Shown: piece after piece, positions 34,349-42,975 of the stretch
Numbering within the stretch: position 1 is the stretch's first letter
Layout: each line of letters opens with the position of its first letter
From: Rhodobacter sp.
GTDB taxonomy: Bacteria > Pseudomonadota > Alphaproteobacteria > Rhodobacterales > Rhodobacteraceae
Reading direction: 5' to 3'
Assembly (NCBI GenBank): GCA_027490955.1
Contig: JAIXXB010000027.1
Location: 1-64,000 of the forward strand
DNA: 64,000 bases
Position numbers and translations under genes: made by a program
The notes under the pieces: model-generated
Databases searched by the model: none
The model's input: the letters and a program-made list of their open reading frames with translations, nothing else
What the model was told of the DNA's origin: nothing

Positions 34349-35719
34349 ATGAGCAACAACCCTCCCAATTTGCGCCCCGATCTCGCCCCCAAAGCGCGCC
34401 TTTCGGACAGTCCCCGCGAAGGCCAGCCCAGCATCGGTATGGTCTCGCTTGGCTGCCCCAAGGCGCTGGTGGATAGCGAGCGTATCCTCACCCGCCTGCG
34501 CGCCGAAGGCTATGCGATTTCCCCCGAATATCGCGGCGCGGATGCGGTGATTGTGAACACCTGCGGGTTTTTGGACAGTGCCAAGGCCGAAAGCCTCGCC
34601 GCCATTGGCGAGGCGCTGACTGAGAATGGCCGCGTGATTGTCACAGGCTGCCTTGGGGCCGAACCTGAATATATCACGGGCGCGCATCCAAAGGTTTTGG
34701 CCGTGACGGGCCCCCACCAATACGAGGCGGTTTTGGACGCAGTCCACGCTGCCGTGCCCGCGCGGCCCGACCCGTTTATCGACCTGCTGCCTGCCAGCGC
34801 CGTATCCCTTACGCCGCGCCATTACAGCTATTTAAAGATTTCCGAAGGCTGCAATCACAAGTGTAAGTTCTGCATCATCCCCGATATGCGCGGCCTTTTG
34901 CAAAGCCGCCCCGCCCATGCCGTGCTGCGCGAGGCCGAGCGTTTGGTGGGCGCAGGCGTGCGCGAACTGTTGGTCATCTCGCAAGATACCTCCGCCTATG
35001 GGCTTGACCTCAAGCACGCCACCGAAAAGGGCCACCGCGCGCATATCACCGATTTGGCGCGCGATCTGGGCTCACTTGGCGCATGGGTGCGCCTGCACTA
35101 TGTCTACCCCTACCCGCATGTGCGTGATCTGATTCCGCTGATGGCCGATGGGCTGATCCTGCCCTATCTCGACATTCCCTTTCAACACGCCCACCCCGAT
35201 GTTCTGCGCCGCATGGCCCGCCCCGCCGCCGCCGCCAAAACGCTGGACGAAATTGCCGCTTGGCGCAGCATCTGCCCCGACATCACCCTGCGCAGCACCT
35301 TTATTGTGGGCTATCCAGGCGAGACGGAGGCGGAATTCCAGACTCTGCTGGATTGGCTGGACGAGGCGCAGCTAGACCGCGTGGGTGCGTTTCAATACGA
35401 AAACGTCAAAGGCGCGCGCAGCAATGCCCTGCCCGACCATGTGCCTGACGAAGTGAAACAAGACCGCTTTGACCGTTTCATGCAAAAGGCGGGCGAGATT
35501 TCCGCCGCCAAACTTTCCGCCAAAGTGGGCATGCGTCTGGACGTGATCGTGGACGAAGTGGATAGCGAAGGCGCAACCTGCCGCACCAAATCCGACGCGC
35601 CCGAAATTGACGGCAACCTGTTCCTCGACGAAGGGTTTGAAGGGTTGAAGGCGGGCGATATCGTGTCCGCCGTGGTGGACGAGGCGGGGGATTATGATTT
35701 GTGGGGAAGGTTGGGCTAG
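34349..35719 (+). CDS. rimO: Ribosomal protein S12 methylthiotransferase RimO
   Basis: 456 residues from ATG 34349; an earlier ATG at 34331 is possible. UPF0004 domain with three cysteines ([24 protein letters not shown]), a radical-SAM domain with CNHKCKFC (CxxxCxxC), and a C-terminal TRAM domain (about 390-456). Puts a methylthio group on Asp88 of S12. The [15 protein letters not shown] start distinguishes RimO from MiaB. Monocistronic. Confidence 0.95.
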   Translation: MSNNPPNLRPDLAPKARLSDSPREGQPSIGMVSLGCPKALVDSERILTRLRAEGYAISPEYRGADAVIVNTCGFLDSAKAESLAAIGEALTENGRVIVTGCLGAEPEYITGAHPKVLAVTGPHQYEAVLDAVHAAVPARPDPFIDLLPASAVSLTPRHYSYLKISEGCNHKCKFCIIPDMRGLLQSRPAHAVLREAERLVGAGVRELLVISQDTSAYGLDLKHATEKGHRAHITDLARDLGSLGAWVRLHYVYPYPHVRDLIPLMADGLILPYLDIPFQHAHPDVLRRMARPAAAAKTLDEIAAWRSICPDITLRSTFIVGYPGETEAEFQTLLDWLDEAQLDRVGAFQYENVKGARSNALPDHVPDEVKQDRFDRFMQKAGEISAAKLSAKVGMRLDVIVDEVDSEGATCRTKSDAPEIDGNLFLDEGFEGLKAGDIVSAVVDEAGDYDLWGRLG

Positions 35720-35802
35720 CCCCCCCGAAACCCCTTCCCACAACCCAAGTTTGTGTTACGTTCAACCTGCGGCAAAAGACCGCAGATAAACGAGGGAACG
35801 TC

Positions 35803-36171
35803 ATGAACTATTCACGCAACTTTTTGGTGATCGGGGCGCTGTATCTGATCATTGGTATTGGTTTTGGCATGTATATGGGCGGGTCGGGTGATTTCACTTT
35901 GGCCCCCGTCCATGCGCATATCAACTTGATCGGATTTGTGCTGATGACGCTGTTTGGGCTGGCATATCGGCTGATCCCTGCGCTGGCAGGCAATTCTTTG
36001 GCAAAGGCGCATTTCTGGCTGCACCAAGTTGGCGCGGCAGGCACGCTTTTGTTCTTGTTCTTGCTGATCAGCGGCATTGCCCCCGCCGTGGCCCCGATGA
36101 TGCCGATTTTTGAAGGCTTGATTGCCCTTGGCATCATCGCATGGGCGATCAACCTGTATCAGAACGCCTAA
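35803..36171 (+). CDS. Small membrane protein with heme-oxidase-like HxH motif
   Basis: 122 residues with four membrane helices. Helix 2 starts with VHAHINLIGFVLMTLFGLAYR, similar to the heme-binding helices of heme-copper oxidase subunit I and NnrS. Two His within HAH and one in AHFWLHQ could bind heme or metal. Related small proteins are widespread and often misannotated. Function not established. ATG 35803 follows GAGGGAACGTC. Followed by hairpins (GTGGGGGGC/GCCCCCCAC, 36221-36242). Confidence 0.75.
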   Translation: MNYSRNFLVIGALYLIIGIGFGMYMGGSGDFTLAPVHAHINLIGFVLMTLFGLAYRLIPALAGNSLAKAHFWLHQVGAAGTLLFLFLLISGIAPAVAPMMPIFEGLIALGIIAWAINLYQNA

Positions 36172-36220
36172 ACGGGCGGCCGCCCTCGGCCTTTGGTTCG
36201 GGGGCGGCTTGCCCAAGGAA

Positions 36221-36242
36221 GTGGGGGGCGTTTGCCCCCCAC
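36221..36242. terminator. Perfect 9-bp GC hairpin between convergent genes
   Basis: GTGGGGGGC (36221-36229) and GCCCCCCAC (36234-36242) around a 4-base loop; no T-run. Another stem (GCCGCCCTCG, about 36180, with CGGGGGCGGC, about 36200) precedes it. Resembles the GC hairpins of the element at 25112. Confidence 0.55.
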
Positions 36243-36269
36243 GATCGGCTATTCGCCTAAGCCGAGATA

Positions 36270-36749
36270 CTAACGCAAAGGCACGTTAATGGCAGCATAG
36301 TAACGCTGACCATCTGTATCAGCGACTAGGCCTGCCCCAAGCGGCCCAAGAAGGATTGCCCCTGCCATAGAAGAATTACGTGCATCGACGCTGATCGCAT
36401 TTGCCGTTTTTTCGCCTTGTCCAGCCGCACCCGAACAGGAAACGGTCACGGCTGGGCTTGCCTTGCCATAATCTGGCAGTTTCAGATTGGCAGGGGCCGT
36501 GAAATTAGCCGAGTAAAAGACCGACGTGAGTGTGCAATCGGCCGCAACTGAAGCGCCCGCTGCCTTCGCTTCGACAGGCACAGTCACAAGTCTGCGCACC
36601 TCTGGCGCACCAGAGCCAGCTTTCATAGACACCGCCACAACAGGCGCATCAAGCTGCTTCGTGGCCGAAGTGGGCGAACAAGCCGCAACGGCAACGACCG
36701 CAAATACAACAAAAGATATCCTGCCGTTCTGCAGCAATTGTTTCTTCAT
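36270..36749 (-). CDS. Hypothetical lipoprotein, AT-richer than neighbours
   Basis: 159 residues from the second ATG (36749), seven bases behind GGGAG. Lipobox VVAVAACS, then a Ser/Ala/Val-rich periplasmic domain with cysteines in ADCTLTSVF and VSCSGAAG that may pair. No domain recognised. The gene and its upstream region to about 36840 are visibly less GC-rich than the surrounding sequence, which suggests acquisition from elsewhere. Confidence 0.7.
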   Translation of the reverse strand: MKKQLLQNGRISFVVFAVVAVAACSPTSATKQLDAPVVAVSMKAGSGAPEVRRLVTVPVEAKAAGASVAADCTLTSVFYSANFTAPANLKLPDYGKASPAVTVSCSGAAGQGEKTANAISVDARNSSMAGAILLGPLGAGLVADTDGQRYYAAINVPLR

Positions 36750-36891
36750 CGTCATACTCCCAAAATTTATTGTTAATGCACAACTAGGAGGCGAATAATT
36801 AAAAAAGAAACTCTGGTCAATAACAATTTACCACGTTGTTAATGCTGTTCCTTGGCCTTGCTATGTTCTCCGCGCGCTCTATCTTTCCTTC

Positions 36892-37266
36892 ATGATTAAC
36901 AACGCGCCCATCCGCATCCTTTACAACGACACTTGCCCCATTTGCGCCCGCGAGATGGGGGTTTATGCGCGCGCGGCAGGCGGGGCGGATATGCAGTTCT
37001 GCGGGCTGGCTGAACACAGCAGCTTTGGGCTGGATGCCGACACCGCCGCGCGCCGATTGCATGTGCTGCAACATGGCAAGTTGCTGGTGGGGATCGATGG
37101 GTTTATCGCCATTTGGGCCGCCCTGCCCCGTTGGCGCTGGCTGGCCCGCGCGGCACGTTGGCCTGTGATCTACCCAAGCCTGTGCGCGGCCTATGACTAT
37201 GTGCTGGCACCCATCATTTACCGCATGCATCTGCGCCGCCAGCGCCGCCTTAGCCCAGCAAAATAA
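36892..37266 (+). CDS. Thiol-disulfide oxidoreductase, DCC family (DUF393)
   Basis: 124 residues. The DCC motif is visible at the N-terminus, LYNDTCPICAREM, with a CPxC redox pair. Proteins of this family have a thioredoxin-like fold of unknown substrate. The rest is basic (RWRWLARAARW, RLRRQRRL). Overlaps the convergent dgkA 3' end by 17 bases. Confidence 0.88.
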   Translation: MINNAPIRILYNDTCPICAREMGVYARAAGGADMQFCGLAEHSSFGLDADTAARRLHVLQHGKLLVGIDGFIAIWAALPRWRWLARAARWPVIYPSLCAAYDYVLAPIIYRMHLRRQRRLSPAK

Positions 37267-37609
37267 CTGCCCAAGCCACACCGCCCGCAAGGGCCACCAG
37301 CGCCACCACGGCGCTGCCTGCGTCTTTGGCGCGTTTGGCGCGCGGGTCGATATCGGTTGAAATGTAATCGACCACCTCTTCAATCGCGGTGTTGATCAAT
37401 TCGGCGGCCAGCACCAAAATACCCAAAGCATAGATCAAGGCCCTCTCGCCCGTGGTCATCTCCACCGCCAAAGACAGGGCAATGGACAGCGCATTGACCG
37501 CCGTCCATTGCCGCAAGGATTTCTCGCGCGACCATGCGGAAACCCAACCTTCATAAGACCAGCGCGCCGTGTTGCCGATGCGCCGTATCTCGGCCCTGAA
37601 CCATTCCAT
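37250..37609 (-). CDS. dgkA: Diacylglycerol kinase (DgkA type)
   Basis: 119 residues, with three membrane helices. Signature motifs: REKSLRQW, AAELINTAIEEVVD (E and N of the active site) and DPRAKRAKDAGSAVV. Phosphorylates diacylglycerol to phosphatidate in the inner membrane, recycling lipid from membrane glycan synthesis. Start ATG 37609 (MEWFRAEIRR) preferred over an upstream ATG. Confidence 0.93.
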   Translation of the reverse strand: MEWFRAEIRRIGNTARWSYEGWVSAWSREKSLRQWTAVNALSIALSLAVEMTTGERALIYALGILVLAAELINTAIEEVVDYISTDIDPRAKRAKDAGSAVVALVALAGGVAWAVILLG

Positions 37610-37672
37610 CGCAGCCGCCTCCTTGGCCAAATGGGGGCAGGGTAGCGGCGCGCCGCCGCTTGGGCAAGACGG

Positions 37673-38647
37673 CTAAAGCCCCTGCCAAAACCGCGCCATC
37701 TGCCAGATGATCGGCACCCCCGCAATCAACATGAAGGGAAAGGTGATGCCCAGCGATGCCGTCAGGTAAATCGACGGGTTGGCCGCGGGAAAGGTGGCGC
37801 GCACAGCCGCAGGGGCATCGATATAGCTGGCCGAGGCCGCCACCGCCCCCAGCACAAAGCAAGATCCCAGCGGCAGGCCAAAGGCCGTGGCAAGGCCCGT
37901 GGCGAAGAACCCGTTGACCAAGGGCATGGCCAGCCCAAAGGCCGCCATCCGCGCGCCCACAGCGGCAAATCCCTGCAATTGCCGCCCCGCCGTCATGCCC
38001 ATTTCCAAAAGAAACAGCACCAGCACACCGCGGAACAAATCCACAAAGAACGGCTCGATTTTGGCAAAATTTGCCTCGCCCGATGCAGCGCCAATCACCA
38101 AACCGCCGCCCAGCAGCAGCAATCCGCGCCCGCGCAGCGTTTCCATCAAAATGGCCGACAGCGGCGCACCTGCCGCCCCCGATGCCCGCGCCAGCGCCAA
38201 GCGGCCATAAAACAGCGCGGCTAAAATCCCCAATTCCAGCAGGGCCACCAACCCCGTGATATAGCCCTGCATCGGCGCACCCTGCGCCTCGGCATAGCTG
38301 CGCGCCACAAGGAAGGTCACCGACGAGACCGACCCATACAGCGCCGCGACCCCTGCCGCATTGACAATATCCAGCCCCACTGCATACCGCGCCACAAAGA
38401 ACGCCGCCAGCGGCACCAACAGCACGATGGCCACCGCCACAGCCAAGGCCGAGAGGATGTCCGCAAAGCTCACCCCCGCCAACTCGCGCCCGCCTTGCAG
38501 CCCGATGGAAAACAACAAGAAGATCGCAAAGATGCGGATCACAGGTTCGGGTATTTCCAGATCAGATCGGATCAGGGTTGCCAGAATCCCCAACAAGAAT
38601 GCCATCGTGATGGGCGAGATAAGGTTTTCAATCAAAATACTGTCCAT
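37673..38647 (-). CDS. SbtA-like sodium-dependent bicarbonate permease
   Basis: 324 residues from ATG 38647. Family signature at the N-terminus: NLISPITMAFLLGILATLIRSDLEIPEPV. About ten membrane helices (LAVAVAIVLLVPLAAFFVARY; GSVSSVTFLVARSYAE). SbtA of cyanobacteria imports HCO3- with Na+; relatives occur in many proteobacteria. The divergent LysR gene next to it looks like its regulator, as CmpR/CbbR-type proteins control inorganic-carbon uptake. Substrate is inferred from the family only. Confidence 0.85.
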   Translation of the reverse strand: MDSILIENLISPITMAFLLGILATLIRSDLEIPEPVIRIFAIFLLFSIGLQGGRELAGVSFADILSALAVAVAIVLLVPLAAFFVARYAVGLDIVNAAGVAALYGSVSSVTFLVARSYAEAQGAPMQGYITGLVALLELGILAALFYGRLALARASGAAGAPLSAILMETLRGRGLLLLGGGLVIGAASGEANFAKIEPFFVDLFRGVLVLFLLEMGMTAGRQLQGFAAVGARMAAFGLAMPLVNGFFATGLATAFGLPLGSCFVLGAVAASASYIDAPAAVRATFPAANPSIYLTASLGITFPFMLIAGVPIIWQMARFWQGL

Positions 38648-38765
38648 GATGTCCCTTTCGCATGGGTATGGGGCGCAGCCATGCCAAAGCCCGATTGAAA
38701 AGTGAAATTGGAAATTTATATTTGATTTATCAGTCAAACGCATAAATCACCGCAAAGGTCTGCCC

Positions 38766-39656
38766 ATGTATGATATCGACACCGCCGTGCTGCGCAGCTT
38801 TATCCTGCTGGCCGAAACCCGCAGTTTTTCGCGCACGGGCGCGCTGGTGGGGCGCTCGCAATCGGGGATTTCGGGGCAGATGCGCAAACTGGAAGACACC
38901 TTTGGCCGCAGGCTTTTGGATCGCACCACGCGCCATGTGCGCCTGACCGACGAGGGCGAGCGTCTGCTTGGCCATGCGCGGGCCATGGTCGATGCCGCCG
39001 ATGCCATGCTGACCCGTTTTCGCCGCCCCGATCTGGAAGGCATTGTGCAATTCGGCAGCCCCGAAGATTTTGCCTCGGCCTATTTGCCCGAAATTCTGGG
39101 GCTGTTTGCCGCCGCCCATCAGCGGGTGGAATTGCATGTGACCTGCCAATTGACCCTGCCTTTGGTCGAAGAGTTTTTGGCAGGCACGCAAGATTTGATC
39201 ATTGTGAAACAAGACCCGTTGCAGCCCTATGCGGGCAGCGTGCCCTTGTGGCGCGAGCATTTGGTTTGGGTGGCCGCCCCCAGCCGCGCGCGCCCCTTTG
39301 CCGAGGTTCAAAGCGCCCCCATCCCGCTGTGCATCAGCCCTGCACCTTGCGTCTATCGCAACAGGGCCACTGTGGCGCTGGATGGGGCAGGCGCGGCATG
39401 GACGGGGGTGTTCACCTCGCCCTCTTTTGCGGGACTGGCCGCAGCGGTGCGCGCGGGGCTGGGCTATGCGGTGATGCCCAAGGCGCTGGTGCCCAGCGGC
39501 GTGGTGATGCTGGCAGATTTTCCCCGCTTGGCAGAGGCAGAGCTGGCCCTTTTGTGCACCGCGCGCCCAAGCCCCGCCGTCAGCGCGCTGGCAGAATTCA
39601 TCACCCAGCGCATTGTGCAAAAGCGCGACCAATCAGATGCCGCAATGCGCCCCTAG
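38766..39656 (+). CDS. LysR-family transcriptional regulator
   Basis: 296 residues. Helix-turn-helix in LLAETRSFSRTGALVGRSQSGISGQMRKLEDTFGRRLLDR and a periplasmic-binding-protein-like effector domain (EGIVQFGSPEDFASAYLPEILG). Divergent from the SbtA-like permease across a 118-bp AT-rich gap (AAATTTATATTTGATTTAT), the usual layout of a LysR regulator and its target. Effector unknown. The short conserved ligand domain resembles regulators of the PA4989/YhjC type. Confidence 0.9.
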   Translation: MYDIDTAVLRSFILLAETRSFSRTGALVGRSQSGISGQMRKLEDTFGRRLLDRTTRHVRLTDEGERLLGHARAMVDAADAMLTRFRRPDLEGIVQFGSPEDFASAYLPEILGLFAAAHQRVELHVTCQLTLPLVEEFLAGTQDLIIVKQDPLQPYAGSVPLWREHLVWVAAPSRARPFAEVQSAPIPLCISPAPCVYRNRATVALDGAGAAWTGVFTSPSFAGLAAAVRAGLGYAVMPKALVPSGVVMLADFPRLAEAELALLCTARPSPAVSALAEFITQRIVQKRDQSDAAMRP

Positions 39657-39679
39657 TCAGGCGGTGATCTGCGCCTCGC

Positions 39680-40033
39680 CTAGCACCGCAGCGCCTGAAG
39701 ATAGGCACGAACGCAGGTGACGATATGGGCAAATCGGTCGCCGCCCAGATGTACGCCGCCATACCATCTGGTGACAACGATGATGTGGTTTTCCAACCCC
39801 TCGCGCTGGATCATGCGCAAAATCACATCCCCTGCGCCCGCCTCGCCATCGTCATGTTTCACGGCCTCGCCCTGCAACACAGCGGCCCAAGAATGATGCG
39901 TGGCCTTGGCAAATTTCTTGGGCCGCTTCACCTGATCCAAAAAGGCCGCAGCCCCTGCCCGCCCTGCAACCAACCCGCCCGATACCGCATAGCGCGAGCC
40001 GCGGTCGCGCAGCACATCTTCGATCTGCAACAT
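39680..40033 (-). CDS. YigZ/IMPACT-family protein (single domain)
   Basis: 117 residues covering only the N-terminal domain: RPKKFAKATHHSWAAVLQ, DDGEAGAGDVILRMI and VVTRWYGGVHLGGDRF, the IMPACT signature. The usual second domain (DUF1949) is absent, giving about half the family's usual length. Function unclear; eukaryotic IMPACT binds GCN1. Lies 3 bases downstream of the M48 peptidase gene, so the two are one transcript. Confidence 0.87.
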   Translation of the reverse strand: MLQIEDVLRDRGSRYAVSGGLVAGRAGAAAFLDQVKRPKKFAKATHHSWAAVLQGEAVKHDDGEAGAGDVILRMIQREGLENHIIVVTRWYGGVHLGGDRFAHIVTCVRAYLQALRC

Positions 40034-40036
40034 AGC

Positions 40037-40744
40037 CTATGGCCCCCGCAGGCGCGCAGTTTCGGCCCGCACCAGCGCCTTGCGGCTGGCATTGGGCGGA
40101 TGCGTGCCCAAAAAGCGATCACCAGGATCAGGCAGGCGGTCAAAGAAAGCAGCCCCCAAAACAGGGTCATATCCCGCTGCAAGGGCGATCCGCGTGCCGA
40201 TCAGGTCAGCCTCTAATTCAAAATCCTTCGAATAGCGGCGCGCGCCAATGCCCGCGCCAAGTTCCGCCGCGCGGTCAACTGCCGCGCTGTCCAGCCCGCT
40301 GACCTGTGCCATCACCCCTGCCAGCACGGCACCCCGCATCGCGCTGTCTTGCTGCCGCGCCAGATGCCCTGCAATGTGATGCCCCGCCTCATGCCCCATG
40401 ATAAAGGCCAACTCGTCGCGGTTTTGCGCGGTGGCAATCAGCGACAGGGTAAAGGCGATGATCGGGCGGCCCGCATCATCGACTGTTTGAAAGGCATTGG
40501 GCGGCATGCCTGCGCGCCCATCAATGGCAATCTGGAAATCGCAATTCTTTTGCGTGCCCGCGCCAAGGCAGACCGATTCGGCCACAGGTTCGACCATCTC
40601 GACCACGGCGACAAAGTTTTGCGCGGCAATGCGCGGCGGCAGGCGGGGGGCTGTGATTTGCCCACTGGGCGGCGCAAAGGTAACCCCGCATCCTGCCAGC
40701 CCGCCCATCAAAGCCACCGCAAACATGATCTGACTTATCCTCAT
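40037..40744 (-). CDS. M48-family metallopeptidase lipoprotein
   Basis: 235 residues from ATG 40744. Lipobox ALMGGLAGCG, so membrane-anchored in the periplasm. The zinc site FIMGHEAGHHIAGH (HExxH) and a downstream glutamate in DFELEADLIGTRIALAAGYD fit the M48 (BepA/YcaL-like) peptidases, which do outer-membrane protein quality control. Forms an operon with the YigZ-like gene. An upstream frame is rejected. Confidence 0.9.
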   Translation of the reverse strand: MRISQIMFAVALMGGLAGCGVTFAPPSGQITAPRLPPRIAAQNFVAVVEMVEPVAESVCLGAGTQKNCDFQIAIDGRAGMPPNAFQTVDDAGRPIIAFTLSLIATAQNRDELAFIMGHEAGHHIAGHLARQQDSAMRGAVLAGVMAQVSGLDSAAVDRAAELGAGIGARRYSKDFELEADLIGTRIALAAGYDPVLGAAFFDRLPDPGDRFLGTHPPNASRKALVRAETARLRGP

Positions 40745-40836
40745 GGCGCAACTATAGCCGCGCTGGCCGCAGCTTGGCAATTTTCCGCGCGACAAATGAC
40801 ACAAATCATTGTGAAATGGCCCCAAAGGAGGCCCCC

Positions 40837-41076
40837 ATGTTCACCATCGAGCACGATTTTGACGCCAGCATCATCACCCTGATCGACGAAGGCGCGCCCG
40901 AAAACGCCCTGCAAGAAGACATCACGATTGAGGCGTTCGAAGATTGCGTGGTGCTGCGCCAGTTGGACGAATTGACCGAAACCGAAATGACCATCACCCT
41001 ATCGCTGCGCCAAGTGCAAGATTTGGCCGCGGCGCTGGATTTGCCAGAGGGAAGCTATCGGATTGAACGGAAATAG
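40837..41076 (+). CDS. Small conserved hypothetical protein
   Basis: 79 residues from ATG 40837, with ribosome-binding site AAAGGAGG. Strongly acidic: MFTIEHDFDASIITLIDEGA and DITIEAFEDCVVLRQLDELTETEMTITL. A short beta-rich fold is likely, with a helical end (LRQVQDLAAALDLPEGSYRIERK). Looks like a protein seen in many Rhodobacteraceae genomes with no assigned function. Confidence 0.8.
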   Translation: MFTIEHDFDASIITLIDEGAPENALQEDITIEAFEDCVVLRQLDELTETEMTITLSLRQVQDLAAALDLPEGSYRIERK

Positions 41077-41112
41077 GGGGGCGTTGGGGGCGGCGCGCCT
41101 GCCCCCGCCCTC

Positions 41113-41459
41113 TCAGGGCAACCAAAACACCTGATCCTTACTCGCCGCCCCCCGCACCAACACCCGCCGCGATTTGGCAACGCCCAGCCCATCTGCCAAC
41201 GCCTTTGCCACGGCCTATGCCAACGCCTATGCCAAAACCTGTGCCACGGCCGCAGTGGCGCGGCCAATTTCGGGGGCAGTGGTGGCTTTATCCTAGAACA
41301 CCCCCTTCCGCCATTCCACCGCATTGGTGCGCGCAGGCGGGGTGACATGCGGGGGCACGCGCGGGGGACGCGCGGTGGGACTTGGGCGGCCATTTCTGCC
41401 CCAAGCGCGGCCATGTCGGCCAAAATGCCCTTGGTCTGTTTTTGGTTCTGCTTCTTCAT
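41113..41459 (-). pseudogene. Decayed DUF167 (YggU/UPF0235) gene
   Basis: Read on the minus strand from ATG 41459: MKKQNQKQTKGILADMAALG and on to about 41375, then a shift into another frame gives PPHVTPPARTNAVEWRKGVF, TAG (41293-41295), DKATTAPEIGRATAAVAQ, then AVAKALADGLGVAKSR, VLVRGAASKDQVFWLP and TGA (41113-41115). The PxARxNAV, APEIGRATAAV, LGVAKSRxVLVRGAxSxD pattern is that of DUF167 proteins, which are small and often conserved in Rhodobacterales. Besides the frameshift there are three in-frame TAG codons (41293, 41227, 41215). Total length 347 bases is not a multiple of three. A 12-bp repeat array lies inside. Inactivation looks old and complete. Confidence 0.75.
41194..41253. repeat. 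12-bp tandem repeat, five units, inside the DUF167 pseudogene
   Basis: Units TGCCAACGCCTT, TGCCACGGCCTA, TGCCAACGCCTA, TGCCAAAACCTG and TGCCACGGCCGC (41194-41253). On the minus strand each unit reads like A-L-A-x; in two units the x codon is TAG. The array expands the helix around LAxALG of DUF167. Confidence 0.9.
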
Positions 41460-41676
41460 CTCACGATTTGGCCCCGCCGTTTCGCCTTGAACACGGGGGC
41501 ATGTTGTGCCCCTCACCCATGTGCGGCGTGTCGGGACAGATGCCATACGCATGCCAGACACATGCCAGACGCAAACCATACACCGCCCATCCGCCCCGCC
41601 GCGTTAACCTATTTCCCCCCATCCACCCTTGACCCCGCCGCCAATCTTGGGTGCTATGCAGCCAAAGGAGAGCATG

Positions 41677-42258
41677 ATGCCCCATCCCGCAAACCCTGCC
41701 GCGTTTGACTTTCTGGCGCGCCGCCGTTCCTACCCCGCCAAAACCTTCAACGGGCAGGTGCCTGATCGCGCAGCCTTAGAACCCATTTTGAACGCCGCGC
41801 TGCGTGTGCCCGATCATGGTATGCTAACCCCTTGGCGCGTCTTGGTTTTGCAGCGCGCGGCGCTGTTGCGGCTGGCCGCTTTGGCCGAAAAACGTGGCCA
41901 AGAATTGGGGCTGGACGATGTGGCAATAGGCAAGGGGCGCGGGCAGTTTGAACGATCACATCTTGCCGTGGTGGTCATCTCGGCCCCCATGATCCCGCAT
42001 AAGGTTCCCACCAGCGAACAAGTGGCCTCTGCCGCAGCCCTGTGCATGAATATCGTTAACGCCGCCTCGGCCGCAGGTTGGGCCGCCCAATGGCTGACAG
42101 GCTGGGTGGCCCATGACGCGGTCTTTGCACATCAAGCCTTTCATGCGCAGCCCAGCCAGTCTGTGGCTGGCATTATCCACATCGGCGCGGTGGGCGAAGA
42201 CACCCCTGATCGCCCCCGCCCCGACCCTGCCCGCATCATAGAATGGATCACAGAATGA
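41677..42258 (+). CDS. Nitroreductase-family protein
   Basis: 193 residues from ATG 41677, with AAAGGAG at a better spacing than for ATG 41674. Nitroreductase fold with N-terminal FLARRRSYPAKTFNG, FMN-binding region (VPDHGMLTPWRVLVLQ), and AAALCMNIVNAASAAGWAAQWLTG, related to YdjA-type proteins. Probably a small FMN-dependent NAD(P)H oxidoreductase; substrate unknown. Stop overlaps the next start by 4 bases. Confidence 0.88.
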   Translation: MPHPANPAAFDFLARRRSYPAKTFNGQVPDRAALEPILNAALRVPDHGMLTPWRVLVLQRAALLRLAALAEKRGQELGLDDVAIGKGRGQFERSHLAVVVISAPMIPHKVPTSEQVASAAALCMNIVNAASAAGWAAQWLTGWVAHDAVFAHQAFHAQPSQSVAGIIHIGAVGEDTPDRPRPDPARIIEWITE

Positions 42259-42971
42259 GTCTGATTTTTTCCAGCTTTTTCAGCGCCTTGGGGCAGATGG
42301 GCTCGGCCGCTTTTCTGAAGGTGATCTTGCTTGGCGCAGCGCTTGCGCTGGCCTTATTGGCGGCAATTACTTGGGGGTTCTCTCAGGCCGTATTTGCCTT
42401 TGCCCCCGACACAGTGGATTTGCCCTTTATCGGCGGGGTCGATGGGTTGGCCGCGATCCTGTCTTGGGGCGGCTTTGCGATGATGTTGGGCCTGTCGGTT
42501 TTTCTAATGATTCCCGTAGCTTCGGTGTTTTCGGGCATGTTTTTGGACGAGGTGGCCGATGCCGTAGAAAGCCGCCATTACCCCAGCCTGCCCGCCGCGC
42601 AGGGCCAAGGGTTTTACGAAGGTCTGAAATCTGGCATAAATTTCCTAGGCTTAGTCATCGCCGTCAATGTGCCTGCGCTGATCTTGTATCTGATGGCAGG
42701 CCCCTTTGCACCTTTGGTCTTTTGGGCGGTGAACGGGTATCTTTTGGGGCGCGAGTATTTTGCTCTGGTCTCTTCGCGCCGCATGGACAAGGCGGCGGCC
42801 AAAGCCCTGCGCAAAGCCCATGGTGGCAAGATTTGGCTGGCGGGGATTTTTATGGCAATCCCGTTGTCCATCCCGCTGCTGAACCTGATTATCCCTGTGC
42901 TGGGGGTTGCGACCTATACCCATATTTTCCATGGCTTACAGGGGCGAAAACGGCACGGGGCGGTGATTTAG
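42255..42971 (+). CDS. EI24-domain (CysZ-like) membrane protein
   Basis: 238 residues from ATG 42255 overlapping the nitroreductase stop. Four to five membrane helices with EI24/CysZ features: FSSFFSALGQMGSAAFLKVI at the N-terminus and FSGMFLDEVADAVESRHYP. CysZ of E. coli takes part in sulfate uptake, but Rhodobacteraceae relatives may do something else. Converges on a Sel1-repeat gene 4 bases away. Confidence 0.82.
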   Translation: MSLIFSSFFSALGQMGSAAFLKVILLGAALALALLAAITWGFSQAVFAFAPDTVDLPFIGGVDGLAAILSWGGFAMMLGLSVFLMIPVASVFSGMFLDEVADAVESRHYPSLPAAQGQGFYEGLKSGINFLGLVIAVNVPALILYLMAGPFAPLVFWAVNGYLLGREYFALVSSRRMDKAAAKALRKAHGGKIWLAGIFMAIPLSIPLLNLIIPVLGVATYTHIFHGLQGRKRHGAVI

Positions 42972-42975
42972 CGCG

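Noticed and set aside
38730-39632. 300-residue minus-strand open frame opposite the LysR gene
   Set aside because: Lacks any recognisable domain and is antisense to a gene with a clear helix-turn-helix.
41226-41295. Recoding of TAG as a sense codon in the DUF167 frame
   Set aside because: The same interval also carries a frameshift, and other genes in the window end normally in TAG (for example guaD and carB), so simple decay is enough.
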